A stretch of DNA of 64,000 nt from Marinobacter manganoxydans MnI7-9 (GTDB lineage: Bacteria; Pseudomonadota; Gammaproteobacteria; Pseudomonadales; Oleiphilaceae), in NCBI RefSeq assembly GCF_000235625.1, contig NZ_AGTR01000053.1, positions 1 through 64,000 of the forward strand, given 5' to 3'. Shown here in pieces: positions 24,831 through 34,532 of this stretch. The notes below the pieces were generated by a model. That model worked only from the letters and a program-made list of their open reading frames with translations. It was not told the DNA's origin and searched no databases. The number at the start of each line of letters is the position of its first letter. Positions within the stretch are counted from its first letter, which is position 1. The translations under genes were made by a program, and so were the position numbers.

Positions 24831-26555
24831 TCACGTTTCCGAACTGAACTGCGGTGCTTCGCGGAAACGGAACAGTTTTGCCAGGATCACGTCAGGGAAA
24901 GACTGGATCCGGGTGTTGTAGATCATGGCGCTCTCGGTGTAGCTGTTTCGCAAGAGCGAAAGGTAGTTTTCCGTCTCTGCCATGATCGACATGAACTTCT
25001 GAATGTCCTCATTGTTCTTCAGGTCCGGATATCCCTCGATCCGGGCCTGGAGGGCATTGGTTACGTTCTGTTCAAACTGGATAAGCTTGTCGGCCTGGCC
25101 CTTCGAACTCATCTCGACAGGGTCCGCACTGCGTAGCTGGGCAATGGCTTTCAGCAGCTGTTTTTCGTGGGCCAGAGACGCCTTTACGATTTTCTCCAGG
25201 TTGGGCCACAGCTCATGGCGTTGCTGGAGAATGGTGTCGATATTGGCCGATGCCCGCAAAGCCCCTTGCCCCCGATCCAGGCCGGCAAAACCCAGGCAGT
25301 AGACGTTCACGAAGGTTTCGAGAAAGCGGACGGTGTAACGCCTGTCGCCCCGGCGCTCCGAATGGTACTGCGGGTATTCGATCTTCGCACCGTCTGGCTG
25401 GACGAGAACCTTTCCCTCGCTGTCCTCCAGCCAGAAAGGCGCTAGTTCTTCCCGATGCTCAATAACCCGCCATTTTTCGTTTTTTCCGGAACCCCGCTTT
25501 TCTTCAACCTTGTAGTCGAAGGCCACGCATTTCTCGTTTTTTAGTGGATCCCTGAGCGGGGGATGGTCTTCATCGACATCCACAATTGCCTTGAGCTCCG
25601 AGACGCCAAAACTGAGTCCCCGGGTGCTGCTGGTAGGTACCGCTTCGATCAGGCGCTTGAACTTGACGGTCCGGATCGACAACCACAAGAGCAACAGGGC
25701 AGCAATAATGCTGGCTGCGGCGAGTCGGCGGCTGGTCCAGGCGTGCTGGTATCGGCCCTCATACAAATCGGCGATGGCAGACCATTCCTGACGGAGCTTG
25801 TTGATGCCAAGCACCGAGAGCGTACCGGACACCGCAATGGCCATTACCAGAACATAGACCCAGAACCGGTGAACTTTGATCAACGGAAGGGACAGCGCGA
25901 TACCCAGAGCCAGAAAGCCAGTTGCGATGGAAATGCGGATGGCTGCCTCGAAGAACCGGTCGCCACTGTCCACGGTCAGCGTGTTCCGGGAAACCATGGC
26001 CGGAAGGCTGAAGTCTTCGAGGCCATAAAAGGTAACTGCCCCGATTTCGCTGCTGTACTGGCCGATTACCCGCGCCGTGTGTCCGGGAATGAGCGCCCAC
26101 TCCGAGTAGATTCTGCGGCCGGACTGATTGCGATAGGTTCGCTCCAGATTCCATTCGACCTCTTCCAGATCGCTGCCCGGAGCTACAATGACTGAGCCGG
26201 TCTGGTCCCTGAGCTGGAAGTCGCCGCCGCGGGCGCCGGAATCCAGGGTGCGGATACGCAGATCACCGTCGGAGTCGCGATATTCCTCCTCGAGTTTGTA
26301 GCGATAGTAGACCGCCTCGGTGTTGGAATAGGGCGTTTCGAGAGTTCCCAACTGATCCGTGACCTTGCCTGCGATCACATAGGGGCCTGTGGTCAAAGCG
26401 CCGACGGGCATTTCTGGTAGGCGTTCCAGTTGCCGTGCTTCGGTGAGCTGGCTGAGCCCGGTCGTCATCGCATAGTAGCTGCCTGCCAGGCAGGCGACTG
26501 CGATAATGGCGGTGATAATCCGGCCGGGAATACTGGCGATATTGAAGCGCCCCAT
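24831..26555 (-). CDS. LemA-domain membrane protein with two GIDE-like domains
   Basis: This 574-residue protein combines three parts. An N-terminal helix (about 12-30) leads to a GIDE-like domain (about 45-190; VIAGKVTDQLGTLETPYSNTEAVYYRY, in outline). Two or three helices (about 205-300) precede a second GIDE-like domain (about 320-430; LRDPLKNEKCVAFDYKVEE, PFWLEDSEGKVLVQP). The C-terminal LemA domain (about 440-565) has the coiled-coil pattern ALQARIEGYPDLKNNEDIQ and AETENYLSLLRNSY, ending in SFPDVILAKLF. GIDE domains occur in MUL1-type membrane E3 ligases of eukaryotes; in bacteria they have no RING. The function is unknown. It stands alone, convergent with the crotonase. Confidence 0.75.
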   Translation of the reverse strand: MGRFNIASIPGRIITAIIAVACLAGSYYAMTTGLSQLTEARQLERLPEMPVGALTTGPYVIAGKVTDQLGTLETPYSNTEAVYYRYKLEEEYRDSDGDLRIRTLDSGARGGDFQLRDQTGSVIVAPGSDLEEVEWNLERTYRNQSGRRIYSEWALIPGHTARVIGQYSSEIGAVTFYGLEDFSLPAMVSRNTLTVDSGDRFFEAAIRISIATGFLALGIALSLPLIKVHRFWVYVLVMAIAVSGTLSVLGINKLRQEWSAIADLYEGRYQHAWTSRRLAAASIIAALLLLWLSIRTVKFKRLIEAVPTSSTRGLSFGVSELKAIVDVDEDHPPLRDPLKNEKCVAFDYKVEEKRGSGKNEKWRVIEHREELAPFWLEDSEGKVLVQPDGAKIEYPQYHSERRGDRRYTVRFLETFVNVYCLGFAGLDRGQGALRASANIDTILQQRHELWPNLEKIVKASLAHEKQLLKAIAQLRSADPVEMSSKGQADKLIQFEQNVTNALQARIEGYPDLKNNEDIQKFMSIMAETENYLSLLRNSYTESAMIYNTRIQSFPDVILAKLFRFREAPQFSSET

Positions 26556-26718
26556 GGCGGGAGAGTCCTTGGTCTGCTGGCTTTCAGGGGCAAGAGTATA
26601 AAGTATCGGGCTTTGTCATTCCCCCGGCCTCACCCGAATTGGGATGGAACGCAAGTTGGCAATGATGGGTGGTTCCTATAACGTTAAAGGCTTTCCTTTC
26701 AGAATTCAGGAGCGCGTT

Positions 26719-27750
26719 GTGTCCCAGTCCGAGCAATTTGCCAGCGACAACTACAGCGGTGTGTGCCCGCAGGCCTGGAAAGCCATGGAGGCGGCCAACC
26801 GGATGGATGAACCAGCCTACGGCGAGGACAGCTGGACGCAAAAGGCGGCGGATGGCCTGAGGACGCTGTTCGATACCGACTGTGACGTTTACTTCGTGTT
26901 CAATGGCACCGCCGCCAACTCTCTGGCCCTGGCTTCGATCGGTCAGTCGTTTCACAGCGTGATCTGCCATGAGCTGGCCCACATTGAAACCGATGAATGC
27001 GGCGGCCCGGAGTACGCCTCCAACGGCGCCAAGCTGCTTCTGGGGCAGGGCGAGAACGGCAAGCTGACACCGGAGAGTATCGAACACCTGGTGACCAAGC
27101 GGACCGATATTCACTACCCCAAGCCCAAGGCGCTCAGCCTGACCCAGGCCACAGAGGTCGGGACGGTCTATACATCCGAGGAGCTCAGGGTTATTCGGGC
27201 GGTCGCCGATCACCATAAGCTCAATATCCATATGGACGGCGCCCGCTTTGCCAATGCGGTGGCTGCGCTGGATGTACATCCGTCGGAAATTACCTGGAAG
27301 GCCGGTGTCGATGTTCTGTGCTTTTCCGGCACCAAGAATGGCCTGGCGCTTGGCGAGGCGGTGGTGTTCTTCAACCGGTCTCTGGCGGAGGACTTCGAGT
27401 GGCGGTGTAAGCAGGCTGGTCAGCTGGCCTCCAAGATGCGTTATATCTCGGCACCCTGGTGCGGGCTTCTGGAAGGCGATGTGTGGTTGGAGAATGCCCG
27501 CCATGCCAATGCCTGTGCCCAGCGTCTTGTCGAGGGGCTGGAAGGTCTTCCAGGTATCCAGCTACGCTACCCCAGACAGGTGAACGGTGTTTTCGTGGAG
27601 ATGCCGGAGCCTTTGCAGGCGGCACTGCGGGCCAAAGGCTGGCGCTTTTATAACTTTATTGGAGGCAGTGCCCGTTTGATGTGTTCCTGGGCGACGACCA
27701 ATGAGCAGGTGGACCGCTTTCTTGCTGATGTTAGAGCCCTGATAGGTTAA
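26719..27750 (+). CDS. ltaE: Low-specificity L-threonine aldolase
   Basis: The 343-residue PLP enzyme splits L-threonine and L-allo-threonine into glycine and acetaldehyde. It has the family N-terminus [17 protein letters not shown], the substrate region [19 protein letters not shown], and the PLP lysine Lys206 in [14 protein letters not shown]. The GTG at 26719 is preferred: AGGAG lies 6 bases upstream and the family N-terminus begins there. A reading from 26644 adds 25 unlike residues. It is followed by efpL on the same strand after 74 bases. Confidence 0.88.
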   Translation: MSQSEQFASDNYSGVCPQAWKAMEAANRMDEPAYGEDSWTQKAADGLRTLFDTDCDVYFVFNGTAANSLALASIGQSFHSVICHELAHIETDECGGPEYASNGAKLLLGQGENGKLTPESIEHLVTKRTDIHYPKPKALSLTQATEVGTVYTSEELRVIRAVADHHKLNIHMDGARFANAVAALDVHPSEITWKAGVDVLCFSGTKNGLALGEAVVFFNRSLAEDFEWRCKQAGQLASKMRYISAPWCGLLEGDVWLENARHANACAQRLVEGLEGLPGIQLRYPRQVNGVFVEMPEPLQAALRAKGWRFYNFIGGSARLMCSWATTNEQVDRFLADVRALIG

Positions 27751-27824
27751 GAGCTATCGATTCCGGGGCGAAGTCGTGGTATATCAGCAGCCCCAAAACC
27801 CCAATTTTTTCGGAAACAGAAGAC

Positions 27825-28391
27825 ATGCCCAGAGCCAGTGAAATCAAAAAGAATTCCGCCGTTGAATACGATGGTCGGGTGTATTTTGTAAAGGACATCG
27901 AGCGTTCCGTGCCCCAGGGCCGCGCGGGCGGCAGTCTTTACCGCATGCGCATGTACGATGTGGTGACCAATCAGAAGCTGGACGAGACCTTCAAGGATTC
28001 GGACATGCTCAACCTGGCCGACCTTACCCGCCGGGAAGCCACCTTTTCCTACGCCGATGGCGATGAGTACGTGTTCATGGATACCGAGGACTTTACTCAG
28101 TACAGCCTGAACCGCGAGGCCATTGCCGAAGAGCTGCTGTTCATTTCCGAAGATACTCAGGGTGTCATGGTCATCCTGTTGAAGGATTCGCCGGTTTCGC
28201 TGGCTCTTCCGCCTACGGTGGAGCTGGTAATTGAGGAGACGGACCCGTCTGTAAAGGGTGGCTCTGCGACGGCTAGAACCAAGCCCGCCCGGTTTGCCAC
28301 TGGCCTGGTTGTTCAGGTTCCCGAGCACATCTCCACCGGCGACCGCATTCGCATTAACGTGGAGGAGCGCAAGTTCCTGGGCCGCGCCTGA
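27825..28391 (+). CDS. efpL: Elongation factor P-like protein EfpL (YeiP)
   Basis: The 188-residue protein has the three-domain EF-P layout: an N-terminal KOW-like domain (to about 65), and two OB folds ending in [17 protein letters not shown]. The loop that points into the ribosomal peptidyl-transferase centre reads VPQGRAGG with Arg33 at the tip, as in EfpL/YeiP, where canonical EF-P has a modified Lys or Arg. EfpL relieves ribosome stalling at proline-rich motifs. It lies between the threonine aldolase gene and an MFS gene on the same strand and may be co-transcribed with the latter, 30 bases on. Confidence 0.9.
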   Translation: MPRASEIKKNSAVEYDGRVYFVKDIERSVPQGRAGGSLYRMRMYDVVTNQKLDETFKDSDMLNLADLTRREATFSYADGDEYVFMDTEDFTQYSLNREAIAEELLFISEDTQGVMVILLKDSPVSLALPPTVELVIEETDPSVKGGSATARTKPARFATGLVVQVPEHISTGDRIRINVEERKFLGRA

Positions 28392-28421
28392 GTTAACGTC
28401 GTTCCGAAGTAAGGACACCCT

Positions 28422-29606
28422 GTGAAGCCGATAGAAACGATAAAAGTGCTGGTCGCCAGCGTGATTGCTGTTATGGTCATGGTGGGTATTGCCCGGTTTT
28501 CCTACACGCCGATGATCCCGGAAATGGTCGCGGCACTGGGGCTGAGCAAATCCGTCGTCGGCATGCTGGCAACCGTGAACTACGCCGGCTACCTGACCGG
28601 CGCAGTGCTGATTACCCGCATCAGCGATCTTGGTCTCAAGGTAAGGCTCTACCAGCTTGGCCTGGTGGTTGCCGTGGTTTCAACGGTTCTCATGGGGTAC
28701 ACCACCAATGTGTGGGTGTGGTCCATTCTGCGTTTTATCTCAGGTCTGAGCACCTCAGCGGGTATGTTGCTGGGTGCCGGTCTTTTGATGAGCTGGTTGA
28801 TCAAGAACAACCAGAAGTCCGAGCTCGGCGTGTTCTTTTCCGGTATCGGGCTCGGGATTGTACTCACCGCTGTGGTGGCGGAGCTGATCAAGGATCCGTT
28901 CACCTGGGATCAGCAATGGGTGATTTACGGGCTGGTGGCCCTTGGGCTTCTGTTGCCCGCCTGGCGTTGGATGCCGGACTACCGGGCCTGTGCCTTGCCG
29001 AAAACAGGTGCGGCCAAGGCAGGTGACGAGCGAAGCCGGTTCATACGGATCCTCCAGCTGGCGTATTTCTGCGCCGGTGTGGGCTATGTGGTGACAGCCA
29101 CCTTCCTCGTAGCAATTGCGGAATCCATGCCCGAGCTTCAGGGGCAGGGCTGGCTGGTCTGGCTGATTGCAGGTCTTGCTGCAACGCCGGCCTGCTGGCT
29201 GTGGGATGTGTTTTCCCGGCGTTGGGGCCAGTGGCTGGCGCTTTATCTGGCCTACACCCTGAACTCCGTGAGCATCCTGATGCTGATCGTGAACACCAGC
29301 TTCGCCAGCGTGATGCTCAGCTCCGTGATTTATGGCGCCAGCTTTATCGGTATCGTCAGCATGATGCTGGCAATGGTAGGGCGGGTTTTCCCCGAGAACC
29401 CTTCCCGGCCCATGAGCCGGTTGACCTTCAGCTACGGTATCGCCCAGATGATCGCACCCGCGGTGGTTGGCTATCTCGCGGATGTGGAAGGTAATTACAC
29501 CAACGGCCTCTGGCTGACCCTGGTGGTGATGGCGTTAGGCGTTTTGATGCTTCACCTGGCAAGGCTGGCGCAGCAGCGTCAGGGCGAAGCCGCGACAGCG
29601 GGTTGA
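28422..29606 (+). CDS. MFS transporter, YbfB/YjiJ family
   Basis: The 394-residue protein has twelve predicted helices and the family's N-terminal pattern (VGIARFSYTPMIPEMV, TVNYAGYLTGAVL) of the YbfB/YjiJ group of major facilitator carriers. It starts at a GTG after AAGGACA. No substrate is known for this group. It is followed after 43 bases by an acyl-CoA thioesterase gene on the same strand. Confidence 0.85.
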   Translation: MKPIETIKVLVASVIAVMVMVGIARFSYTPMIPEMVAALGLSKSVVGMLATVNYAGYLTGAVLITRISDLGLKVRLYQLGLVVAVVSTVLMGYTTNVWVWSILRFISGLSTSAGMLLGAGLLMSWLIKNNQKSELGVFFSGIGLGIVLTAVVAELIKDPFTWDQQWVIYGLVALGLLLPAWRWMPDYRACALPKTGAAKAGDERSRFIRILQLAYFCAGVGYVVTATFLVAIAESMPELQGQGWLVWLIAGLAATPACWLWDVFSRRWGQWLALYLAYTLNSVSILMLIVNTSFASVMLSSVIYGASFIGIVSMMLAMVGRVFPENPSRPMSRLTFSYGIAQMIAPAVVGYLADVEGNYTNGLWLTLVVMALGVLMLHLARLAQQRQGEAATAG

Positions 29607-29649
29607 ATTGATTCCGCAATCGAATGTCACTCGAAGAGGAAAGCAGATC

Positions 29650-30159
29650 ATGCCAGGAAAGCCTTCAAAACCCGTATCAGCATCTGCGATTGAGAAGCAC
29701 GTCTACAAGGTGTTTCCAAACGACATGAATTCCCACAATACCGTGTTCGGCGGCATGATCATGGCAAAATGCGACCGGCTGGCGCTGGTCGTGGCAGAGC
29801 GGCATTCCGCCCATGTTTGTGTGACGGCTGCCGTGGATTCAATCCATTTCAGGGCACCGGCGAAGGGTAACGATACGCTGCTGTTCAGCCTGTCGCTGAA
29901 CCGGAGCTGGGGCTCGTCCATGGAAATCGGTGCCAGGGTAGAGGCCGAAAACAGTTACACCGGCGATACGCGGCACATTCTCTCGGCCTTTTTCACCTTT
30001 GTTGCTCTGGACGAGAATGACCGGCCGGTGGATGTCCCGGAAGTGATACCGGAAACGGACGAGCAACAGCGCCGGTACGACAATGCCGAGATTCGCCGGG
30101 AAGGGCGCCTGAAAACCCGGGAACAACTGGCATCCTCGTCCCGCTCGGCAACTGACTGA
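29650..30159 (+). CDS. Acyl-CoA thioesterase, hot-dog fold (YciA/BACH type)
   Basis: The 169-residue protein carries the acyl-CoA thioesterase core: VFPNDMNSHNTVFGGMIMAKCDRLALVVAERHS, with the catalytic-type Asp/Asn region, VDSIHFRAPAKGND, and a GSSMEIGARVEAEN strand. It hydrolyses acyl-CoA esters; the chain preference is not visible. The ATG at 29650 follows GAGGAAA and is preferred to the 14-residue longer form. It is convergent with paaX, whose stop is 8 bases away. Confidence 0.85.
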   Translation: MPGKPSKPVSASAIEKHVYKVFPNDMNSHNTVFGGMIMAKCDRLALVVAERHSAHVCVTAAVDSIHFRAPAKGNDTLLFSLSLNRSWGSSMEIGARVEAENSYTGDTRHILSAFFTFVALDENDRPVDVPEVIPETDEQQRRYDNAEIRREGRLKTREQLASSSRSATD

Positions 30160-30167
30160 GCGGGTGC

Positions 30168-31136
30168 CTAGAGAACCTCTGGTTCTGTTGTCGGATCTGT
30201 CTGGATGGCAGTATCCCGCAATCCACCGAACCGCTTGTAAAACTTCTCACCCGGACCTGGAAGGGGGCCGGAGGCGTTTTCGAGGTTCTCGTCCAGCCAC
30301 TGCTCGGCCCGCACATAGATTTGACGATACAGGTTCCGACACAGCTGTTTGGCGCTGCGGCCTTCCCAGTCACCGGGTAGCAGTTCATCGGGCAGCAGCG
30401 GGTCCCTCAGAAGAATTTTGCGGTACTCGTGGATCAGCAGGATCCGGAGTATCAGGCACTCCGCGGGGCTGAGAGTGTCCTCAGACTGGAGTTCACGCCA
30501 CAGGGGCCGGAACTGGGTCAGGAAGCGTCGGTAGCGGCCGCCCAGTTCCTCAAGGTTCCAGCTTTCGCGAACCTGCAGTCTCAGGGCTCTTGGGCTCTTC
30601 TGCTCCATGGGCATGGTCTGCATCACGATGGTGTCTTCGAGAGCACCCCATTCCTGAAGCATTGGAATCAGTTCGCTGCGAGTGAAGCGTGGGTGTTCCA
30701 TCAGCCCGGGTGCCATGCTGCCAAAACTGAGCCACTTGAGTTCCTCCCGGACTTTTTGCCTGAGTTCCGGGGAAAGCTGGTTCAGGTAGACCAGGCACCA
30801 GCTTCCACTCCATTCTTCGGCGCCCAGGTTATAGACGTGCTGAAAAGCCTGCTCGAACCGCCGCAGGCCCGGGCCGGTGAGGCTGTAATAACTGCAACGG
30901 CCCACCTTTTCGGTCTGCAGCCAGGATTCCTGAACCAGACGATACACCGAGGTGCGAACCAGTCGCTGGCTGATGCCCATGGGCTCTACCAGTTTCATCA
31001 GGCTTCCCAGCCAGACATTGCCGCCGCGGGGAACGATGGCATCGCCATAGATGGTGATGATGAGTGAGCCGGCCCGAAGGGGTCGCTTTTTCTGGAAGTT
31101 CTTGACGAGCAGTTCTAGCTGGCTTTTTGCAGTCAT
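30168..31136 (-). CDS. paaX: Phenylacetate operon repressor PaaX
   Basis: The 322-residue repressor belongs to the PaaX family of GntR-like winged-helix proteins. It has the start LVKNFQKKRPLRAGSLIITIYGDAIVPRGG and a helix-turn-helix in LGSLMKLVEPMGISQRLVRTSVYRLVQESWL, then an effector domain. PaaX represses paa promoters and is released by phenylacetyl-CoA. The ATG at 31136 is preferred to a TTG five codons earlier. It is divergent from the ABC transporter genes and faces a shared regulatory region with the 14-base element at 31325-31338, a possible PaaX site. Confidence 0.92.
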   Translation of the reverse strand: MTAKSQLELLVKNFQKKRPLRAGSLIITIYGDAIVPRGGNVWLGSLMKLVEPMGISQRLVRTSVYRLVQESWLQTEKVGRCSYYSLTGPGLRRFEQAFQHVYNLGAEEWSGSWCLVYLNQLSPELRQKVREELKWLSFGSMAPGLMEHPRFTRSELIPMLQEWGALEDTIVMQTMPMEQKSPRALRLQVRESWNLEELGGRYRRFLTQFRPLWRELQSEDTLSPAECLILRILLIHEYRKILLRDPLLPDELLPGDWEGRSAKQLCRNLYRQIYVRAEQWLDENLENASGPLPGPGEKFYKRFGGLRDTAIQTDPTTEPEVL

Positions 31137-31292
31137 GGCCTGAGTTCGCAAATAAGAATCAATGAAACACGTTGTACGTATTATGCGGTTCTTACGTGTC
31201 AGGTAAAGGTTTGTCTTTCGATCAGCGGTGCTGGCGTGTTCTGCCAGTGTCGGCTTTACTGACAGAGCCGCGTTGGCACTCCCGGAAATCAG

Positions 31293-31338
31293 TTGACACG
31301 AGCGTTATGATACAATAACTTCATTTGATATTCGTCAA
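31293..31338. promoter_or_regulatory. Divergent promoter region of paaX and the ABC transporter; possible PaaX site
   Basis: On the plus strand TTGACA (31293-31298) and TAACTT, 17 bases on, could drive the transporter. On the minus strand TTGACG (31333-31338) with TTGTAT 17 bases away could drive paaX. TTGATATTCGTCAA (31325-31338) has TTGA/TCAA arms and recurs with one change upstream of paaG. Confidence 0.5.
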
Positions 31339-31409
31339 TGGTATCGAATCATACCGGGAGCGAAGAAACAAAAACTCAAGCCCCTGCAAAAAACGGGAGA
31401 ACAAAAACA

Positions 31410-32567
31410 ATGTTTAAAACAGTGATTCGTCGCGCAGGCAAATGCGCAGCCGTTGCAGCCGCCGGTCTCATGATGATGAGCGCTCAGGCAGCTGAACCCA
31501 TCAAGATCGGTTCGTTCCTGTCAGTGACAGGCCCGGCATCGTTCCTTGGTGATCCCGAGCTGAAAACGCTCGAGATGTACGTTGAAAAAATTAATGAAGA
31601 AGGTGGTGTCCTTGGTCGTCAACTGGAGCTGATCCACTATGACGACGTTGGCAACGCTTCCTCTGCCCGTAACTTTGCCAGTCGCCTGATCCGCTCGGAC
31701 CAGGTTGATATCATCGTTGGCGGCAGTACTACCGGCGCTACCATGGCGGCGGTACCGCTGATTGAGCAGGCAGAAGTGCCGTTCATCTCCCTGGCCGGTG
31801 CTGTGGTTATCACCAACCCGGTCAAAAAGTGGGTATTCAAGACTCCTCAAACCGACCGCATGGCGGCAGAGCGTATTCTGACCGACATGAAGGATCGCGG
31901 CATTACCAAGTTTGGTCTGATTTCCGGTACCGGTGGTTTCGGAAGCTCGGGTCGTACCCAGACTCTGGAAGTGGCCGAAGCGATGGGAATGGAGGTTGTA
32001 GCCGACGTTACCTACAGCGGATCTGATACAGACATGACCGCCCAGCTGACCAATATCCGTAACACAAGTGGTGTGGAAGCGGTTCTGAACTTCGGTTTTG
32101 GTCAGGGTCCGGCCATCGTAACTCGCAACTATGCCCAGCTGGGTATGGAGCTTCCGTTCTACCAGTCCCACGGTGTCGCATCCGACAGCTTCCTGGAGCT
32201 CGCTGGCTCCGCGGCTAATGGCCTGCGTCTGCCCGCCTCTCCGCTGCTGGTGCCGGATTCCCTGCCGGACGACGATCCCCAGAAAGAAGTGGTCCAGAAC
32301 TACAAGGCTGAATACGAAGCCCGCTGGGATTCCAAGGTGTCCACTTTCGGTGCCTATGCCTACGACGGCCTGATGCTGGCAGTTCGCGCCATGGAAGAAG
32401 CTGGCTCTACCGATCCGGAAGCAGTTCGTAACGCACTGGAAAACATCCAGGGCTATGTCGGTGTAACGGGCGTGTTCAACATGTCCCCGGAAGACCACAA
32501 CGGCCTTGATCCGGAATCCTTCCGCATTCTGGAAGTCCAGAACGGCGAATGGAAACTAATCGACTGA
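31410..32567 (+). CDS. ABC transporter substrate-binding protein, branched-chain amino acid type
   Basis: The 385-residue protein has a signal peptide (residues 1-27, ending AQAAE) and the Leu/Ile/Val-binding fold: IKIGSFLSVTGPASFLGDPELKTLEMYVEKINEEGG, with the hinge and ligand segments VGGSTTGATMAAVPLIEQ and YDGLMLAV. Such proteins deliver amino acids, urea or aromatic acids to an ABC importer. The ATG at 31410 follows GGGAGA. The setting between paaX and paaZ suggests phenylacetate or a related aromatic acid as ligand, but the fold alone cannot show it. A hairpin follows before the permease genes. Confidence 0.88.
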   Translation: MFKTVIRRAGKCAAVAAAGLMMMSAQAAEPIKIGSFLSVTGPASFLGDPELKTLEMYVEKINEEGGVLGRQLELIHYDDVGNASSARNFASRLIRSDQVDIIVGGSTTGATMAAVPLIEQAEVPFISLAGAVVITNPVKKWVFKTPQTDRMAAERILTDMKDRGITKFGLISGTGGFGSSGRTQTLEVAEAMGMEVVADVTYSGSDTDMTAQLTNIRNTSGVEAVLNFGFGQGPAIVTRNYAQLGMELPFYQSHGVASDSFLELAGSAANGLRLPASPLLVPDSLPDDDPQKEVVQNYKAEYEARWDSKVSTFGAYAYDGLMLAVRAMEEAGSTDPEAVRNALENIQGYVGVTGVFNMSPEDHNGLDPESFRILEVQNGEWKLID

Positions 32568-32587
32568 TACCCCTTTAACCTGTCTCG

Positions 32588-32627
32588 CGGCTGGCGACGA
32601 CCCCTTTTCAGGGCAAGTCGCCAGCCG
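32588..32627 (+). terminator. Hairpin between binding-protein and permease genes
   Basis: An 11-base perfect stem (CGGCTGGCGAC and GTCGCCAGCCG) encloses an 18-base loop with a further small CCC/GGG stem. It lies 20 bases after the binding-protein stop with no strong T-run. Such structures usually let the binding-protein message exceed that of the permeases. Confidence 0.55.
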
Positions 32628-32649
32628 ATGTTCGACCGGAACCACCGCT

Positions 32650-33525
32650 ATGCTCGCAGAATTCTTACAGTACCTGTTCACCGGGATTACTATCGGTGCG
32701 ACCTACGCCCTGATAGCCCTCGGTTTTACCCTGATCTATAACGCCAGTCACGTCATCAACTTCGCCCAGGGCGAGTTCCTGATGATTGGAGGCATGGCGA
32801 CGGTTTCGCTTACGGCCATGGGTGTACCCATGATCCTGGCGGTCGTGCTGGCCGTAGTCCTGGCCGGTATCCTCGGCATCGCCCTGCAGCGCTTCGCGAT
32901 TGCGCCTGCCAAACAGGCCGATGTTGTTACCCTGATTATTATCACCATCGGTGCGTCGATCTTTATTCGCGGTATTGCCCAGGTAGTCTGGGGCAAGGAA
33001 TACCACGTGATGCAGAATTTCAGCTCGGACCAGCCTATTGAAGTTTTCGGAGCGGTATTGAATAGCCAGAGCCTCTGGGTTCTCGGTATTGGCGCGATCC
33101 TGGTGGTCGGCCTGGTGCTGTTCTTTACCAAGACACTGATTGGCAAGGCTATCCTGGCGACATCCATGAACAAGGAGGCTGCGCGCCTTGTCGGTATCCG
33201 GACTCAGATGGTTCTGATGCTGGCATTCATGGTTTCGGCATTACTGGGCTCTGTGGCCGGTATTGTTGTTGCCCCGATCACGTTCACGTCCTACGACATC
33301 GGTATCATTCTCGGACTGAAAGGCTTTGTGGCGGCTGCCATTGGCGGCCTGGGTAGCGGCGTTGGCGCGGTGGTTGGTGGTCTCTCGCTGGGCATCGTTG
33401 AGGCCATGGCGGCCGGCTACATTTCATCGGACTACAAGGATGCCGTGGCATTCTCCATGATCCTGCTGGTGCTGTTCTTCATGCCCCGCGGATTGTTCGG
33501 TGCCAAGGTAGTGGAGCGCGTCTGA
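32650..33525 (+). CDS. livH: ABC transporter permease, LivH type
   Basis: The 291-residue inner-membrane permease has about eight helices and the LivH pattern: GITIGATYALIALGFTLIYNASHVINFAQGEFLMIG near the start and GLKGFVAAAIGGLGSGVGAVVGGLSLGIVE, the loop that contacts the ATPase. Its TGA overlaps the next gene's ATG (TGATG), so the two permeases are translationally coupled. It forms the membrane pore with LivM for the upstream binding protein. Confidence 0.9.
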   Translation: MLAEFLQYLFTGITIGATYALIALGFTLIYNASHVINFAQGEFLMIGGMATVSLTAMGVPMILAVVLAVVLAGILGIALQRFAIAPAKQADVVTLIIITIGASIFIRGIAQVVWGKEYHVMQNFSSDQPIEVFGAVLNSQSLWVLGIGAILVVGLVLFFTKTLIGKAILATSMNKEAARLVGIRTQMVLMLAFMVSALLGSVAGIVVAPITFTSYDIGIILGLKGFVAAAIGGLGSGVGAVVGGLSLGIVEAMAAGYISSDYKDAVAFSMILLVLFFMPRGLFGAKVVERV

Positions 33526-34532
33526 TGTTGAACACGTTTATGCAGTCGCGTCTCCGGGGGCTGATTGTTCTCGCCCTGATTCTCATCATTCTTCCCGCTT
33601 TTCTCGGCAACCCGTTCCATTATGAGCTGGTTACCCAGATGGCGATCATTGCTGCCACGGTGGTTGGCCTTAATCTCCTGGTGGGTTTTGCTGGCCAGAT
33701 CAGTCTTGGCCACGCTGGCTTCTTCGGTCTTGGCGCCTACTTTACCGGCATCGCGACCGGCACCTACGGCTGGCCTTCAGTGCCCGCGTTGGTGGTCGGA
33801 GCAATTGTTGTGGGCTTTATTGCCTGGATTGTCGGGCGACCGATTCTGCGCCTGAAGGGCCACTATCTGTCCATGGCGACCCTCGCCGTTGGTTTTATTA
33901 TTGCCATCATCCTGAACAACGAGCGTGCACTGACCGGCGGGCCAGACGGTATGCCGGTGCCGGCCTTCGAAATATTTGGCTGGGAGCTGAGCGCGTTTGG
34001 TCGCTATTCGCTGTTCGGTATCACGATCGAAGGCTTCCAGGCCTGGTATATCTTCGCCAGCGTGGTGCTTCTGGTAGCGGTGTGGTTTGCCCTGAACCTG
34101 ATTGAATCGCCGATTGGCCGGGCGCTGCGTTCGGTTCACGGCTCGGAAGTGGCTGCCAGCGTTGTCGGTGTGAACACCGCGAAATACAAAAGCCTGGTGT
34201 TCGTGATCTCGGCGATCTACGCCAGCCTGATGGGCAGTCTTTATGCCCACTTCCAGGGCTTCATTACGCCTGCGGTAGCAAGCTTCGAATTCTCCATCCT
34301 GTTCATCACCATGGTTGTTCTGGGTGGTATGGGCTCGACCTTCGGTGTCATTCTTGGCGCCGTGGTGCTGAAGCTTTTGCCCCAGGTTCTGGCAGATTTC
34401 CAGGAGCTGGAACATGTCATGTTCGGCCTGATCCTGATGCTCACCATGATTTTTATGCCAAAAGGGCTGTTGCCCACACTGACCGCGTTTGTTTCCAAGA
34501 AAATGCGCAAGAAAGCGGGAGGTGAGGCATGA
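33525..34532 (+). CDS. livM: ABC transporter permease, LivM type
   Basis: The 335-residue second permease carries the LivM pattern: LNLLVGFAGQISLGHAGFFGLGAYF, the loop NLIESPIGRALRSVHGSEVAASVVGVNTAKYK, and the EAA-like segment VLGGMGSTFGVILGA. It starts inside the stop of livH and its own end overlaps the start of livG by 4 bases, so the operon is tightly packed. Together with LivH it makes the import channel. Confidence 0.9.
   Translation: MLNTFMQSRLRGLIVLALILIILPAFLGNPFHYELVTQMAIIAATVVGLNLLVGFAGQISLGHAGFFGLGAYFTGIATGTYGWPSVPALVVGAIVVGFIAWIVGRPILRLKGHYLSMATLAVGFIIAIILNNERALTGGPDGMPVPAFEIFGWELSAFGRYSLFGITIEGFQAWYIFASVVLLVAVWFALNLIESPIGRALRSVHGSEVAASVVGVNTAKYKSLVFVISAIYASLMGSLYAHFQGFITPAVASFEFSILFITMVVLGGMGSTFGVILGAVVLKLLPQVLADFQELEHVMFGLILMLTMIFMPKGLLPTLTAFVSKKMRKKAGGEA

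Noticed and set aside
32588-32627. Riboswitch before the transporter permease genes
   Set aside because: A single GC-rich hairpin explains it, and no known riboswitch core was recognised.
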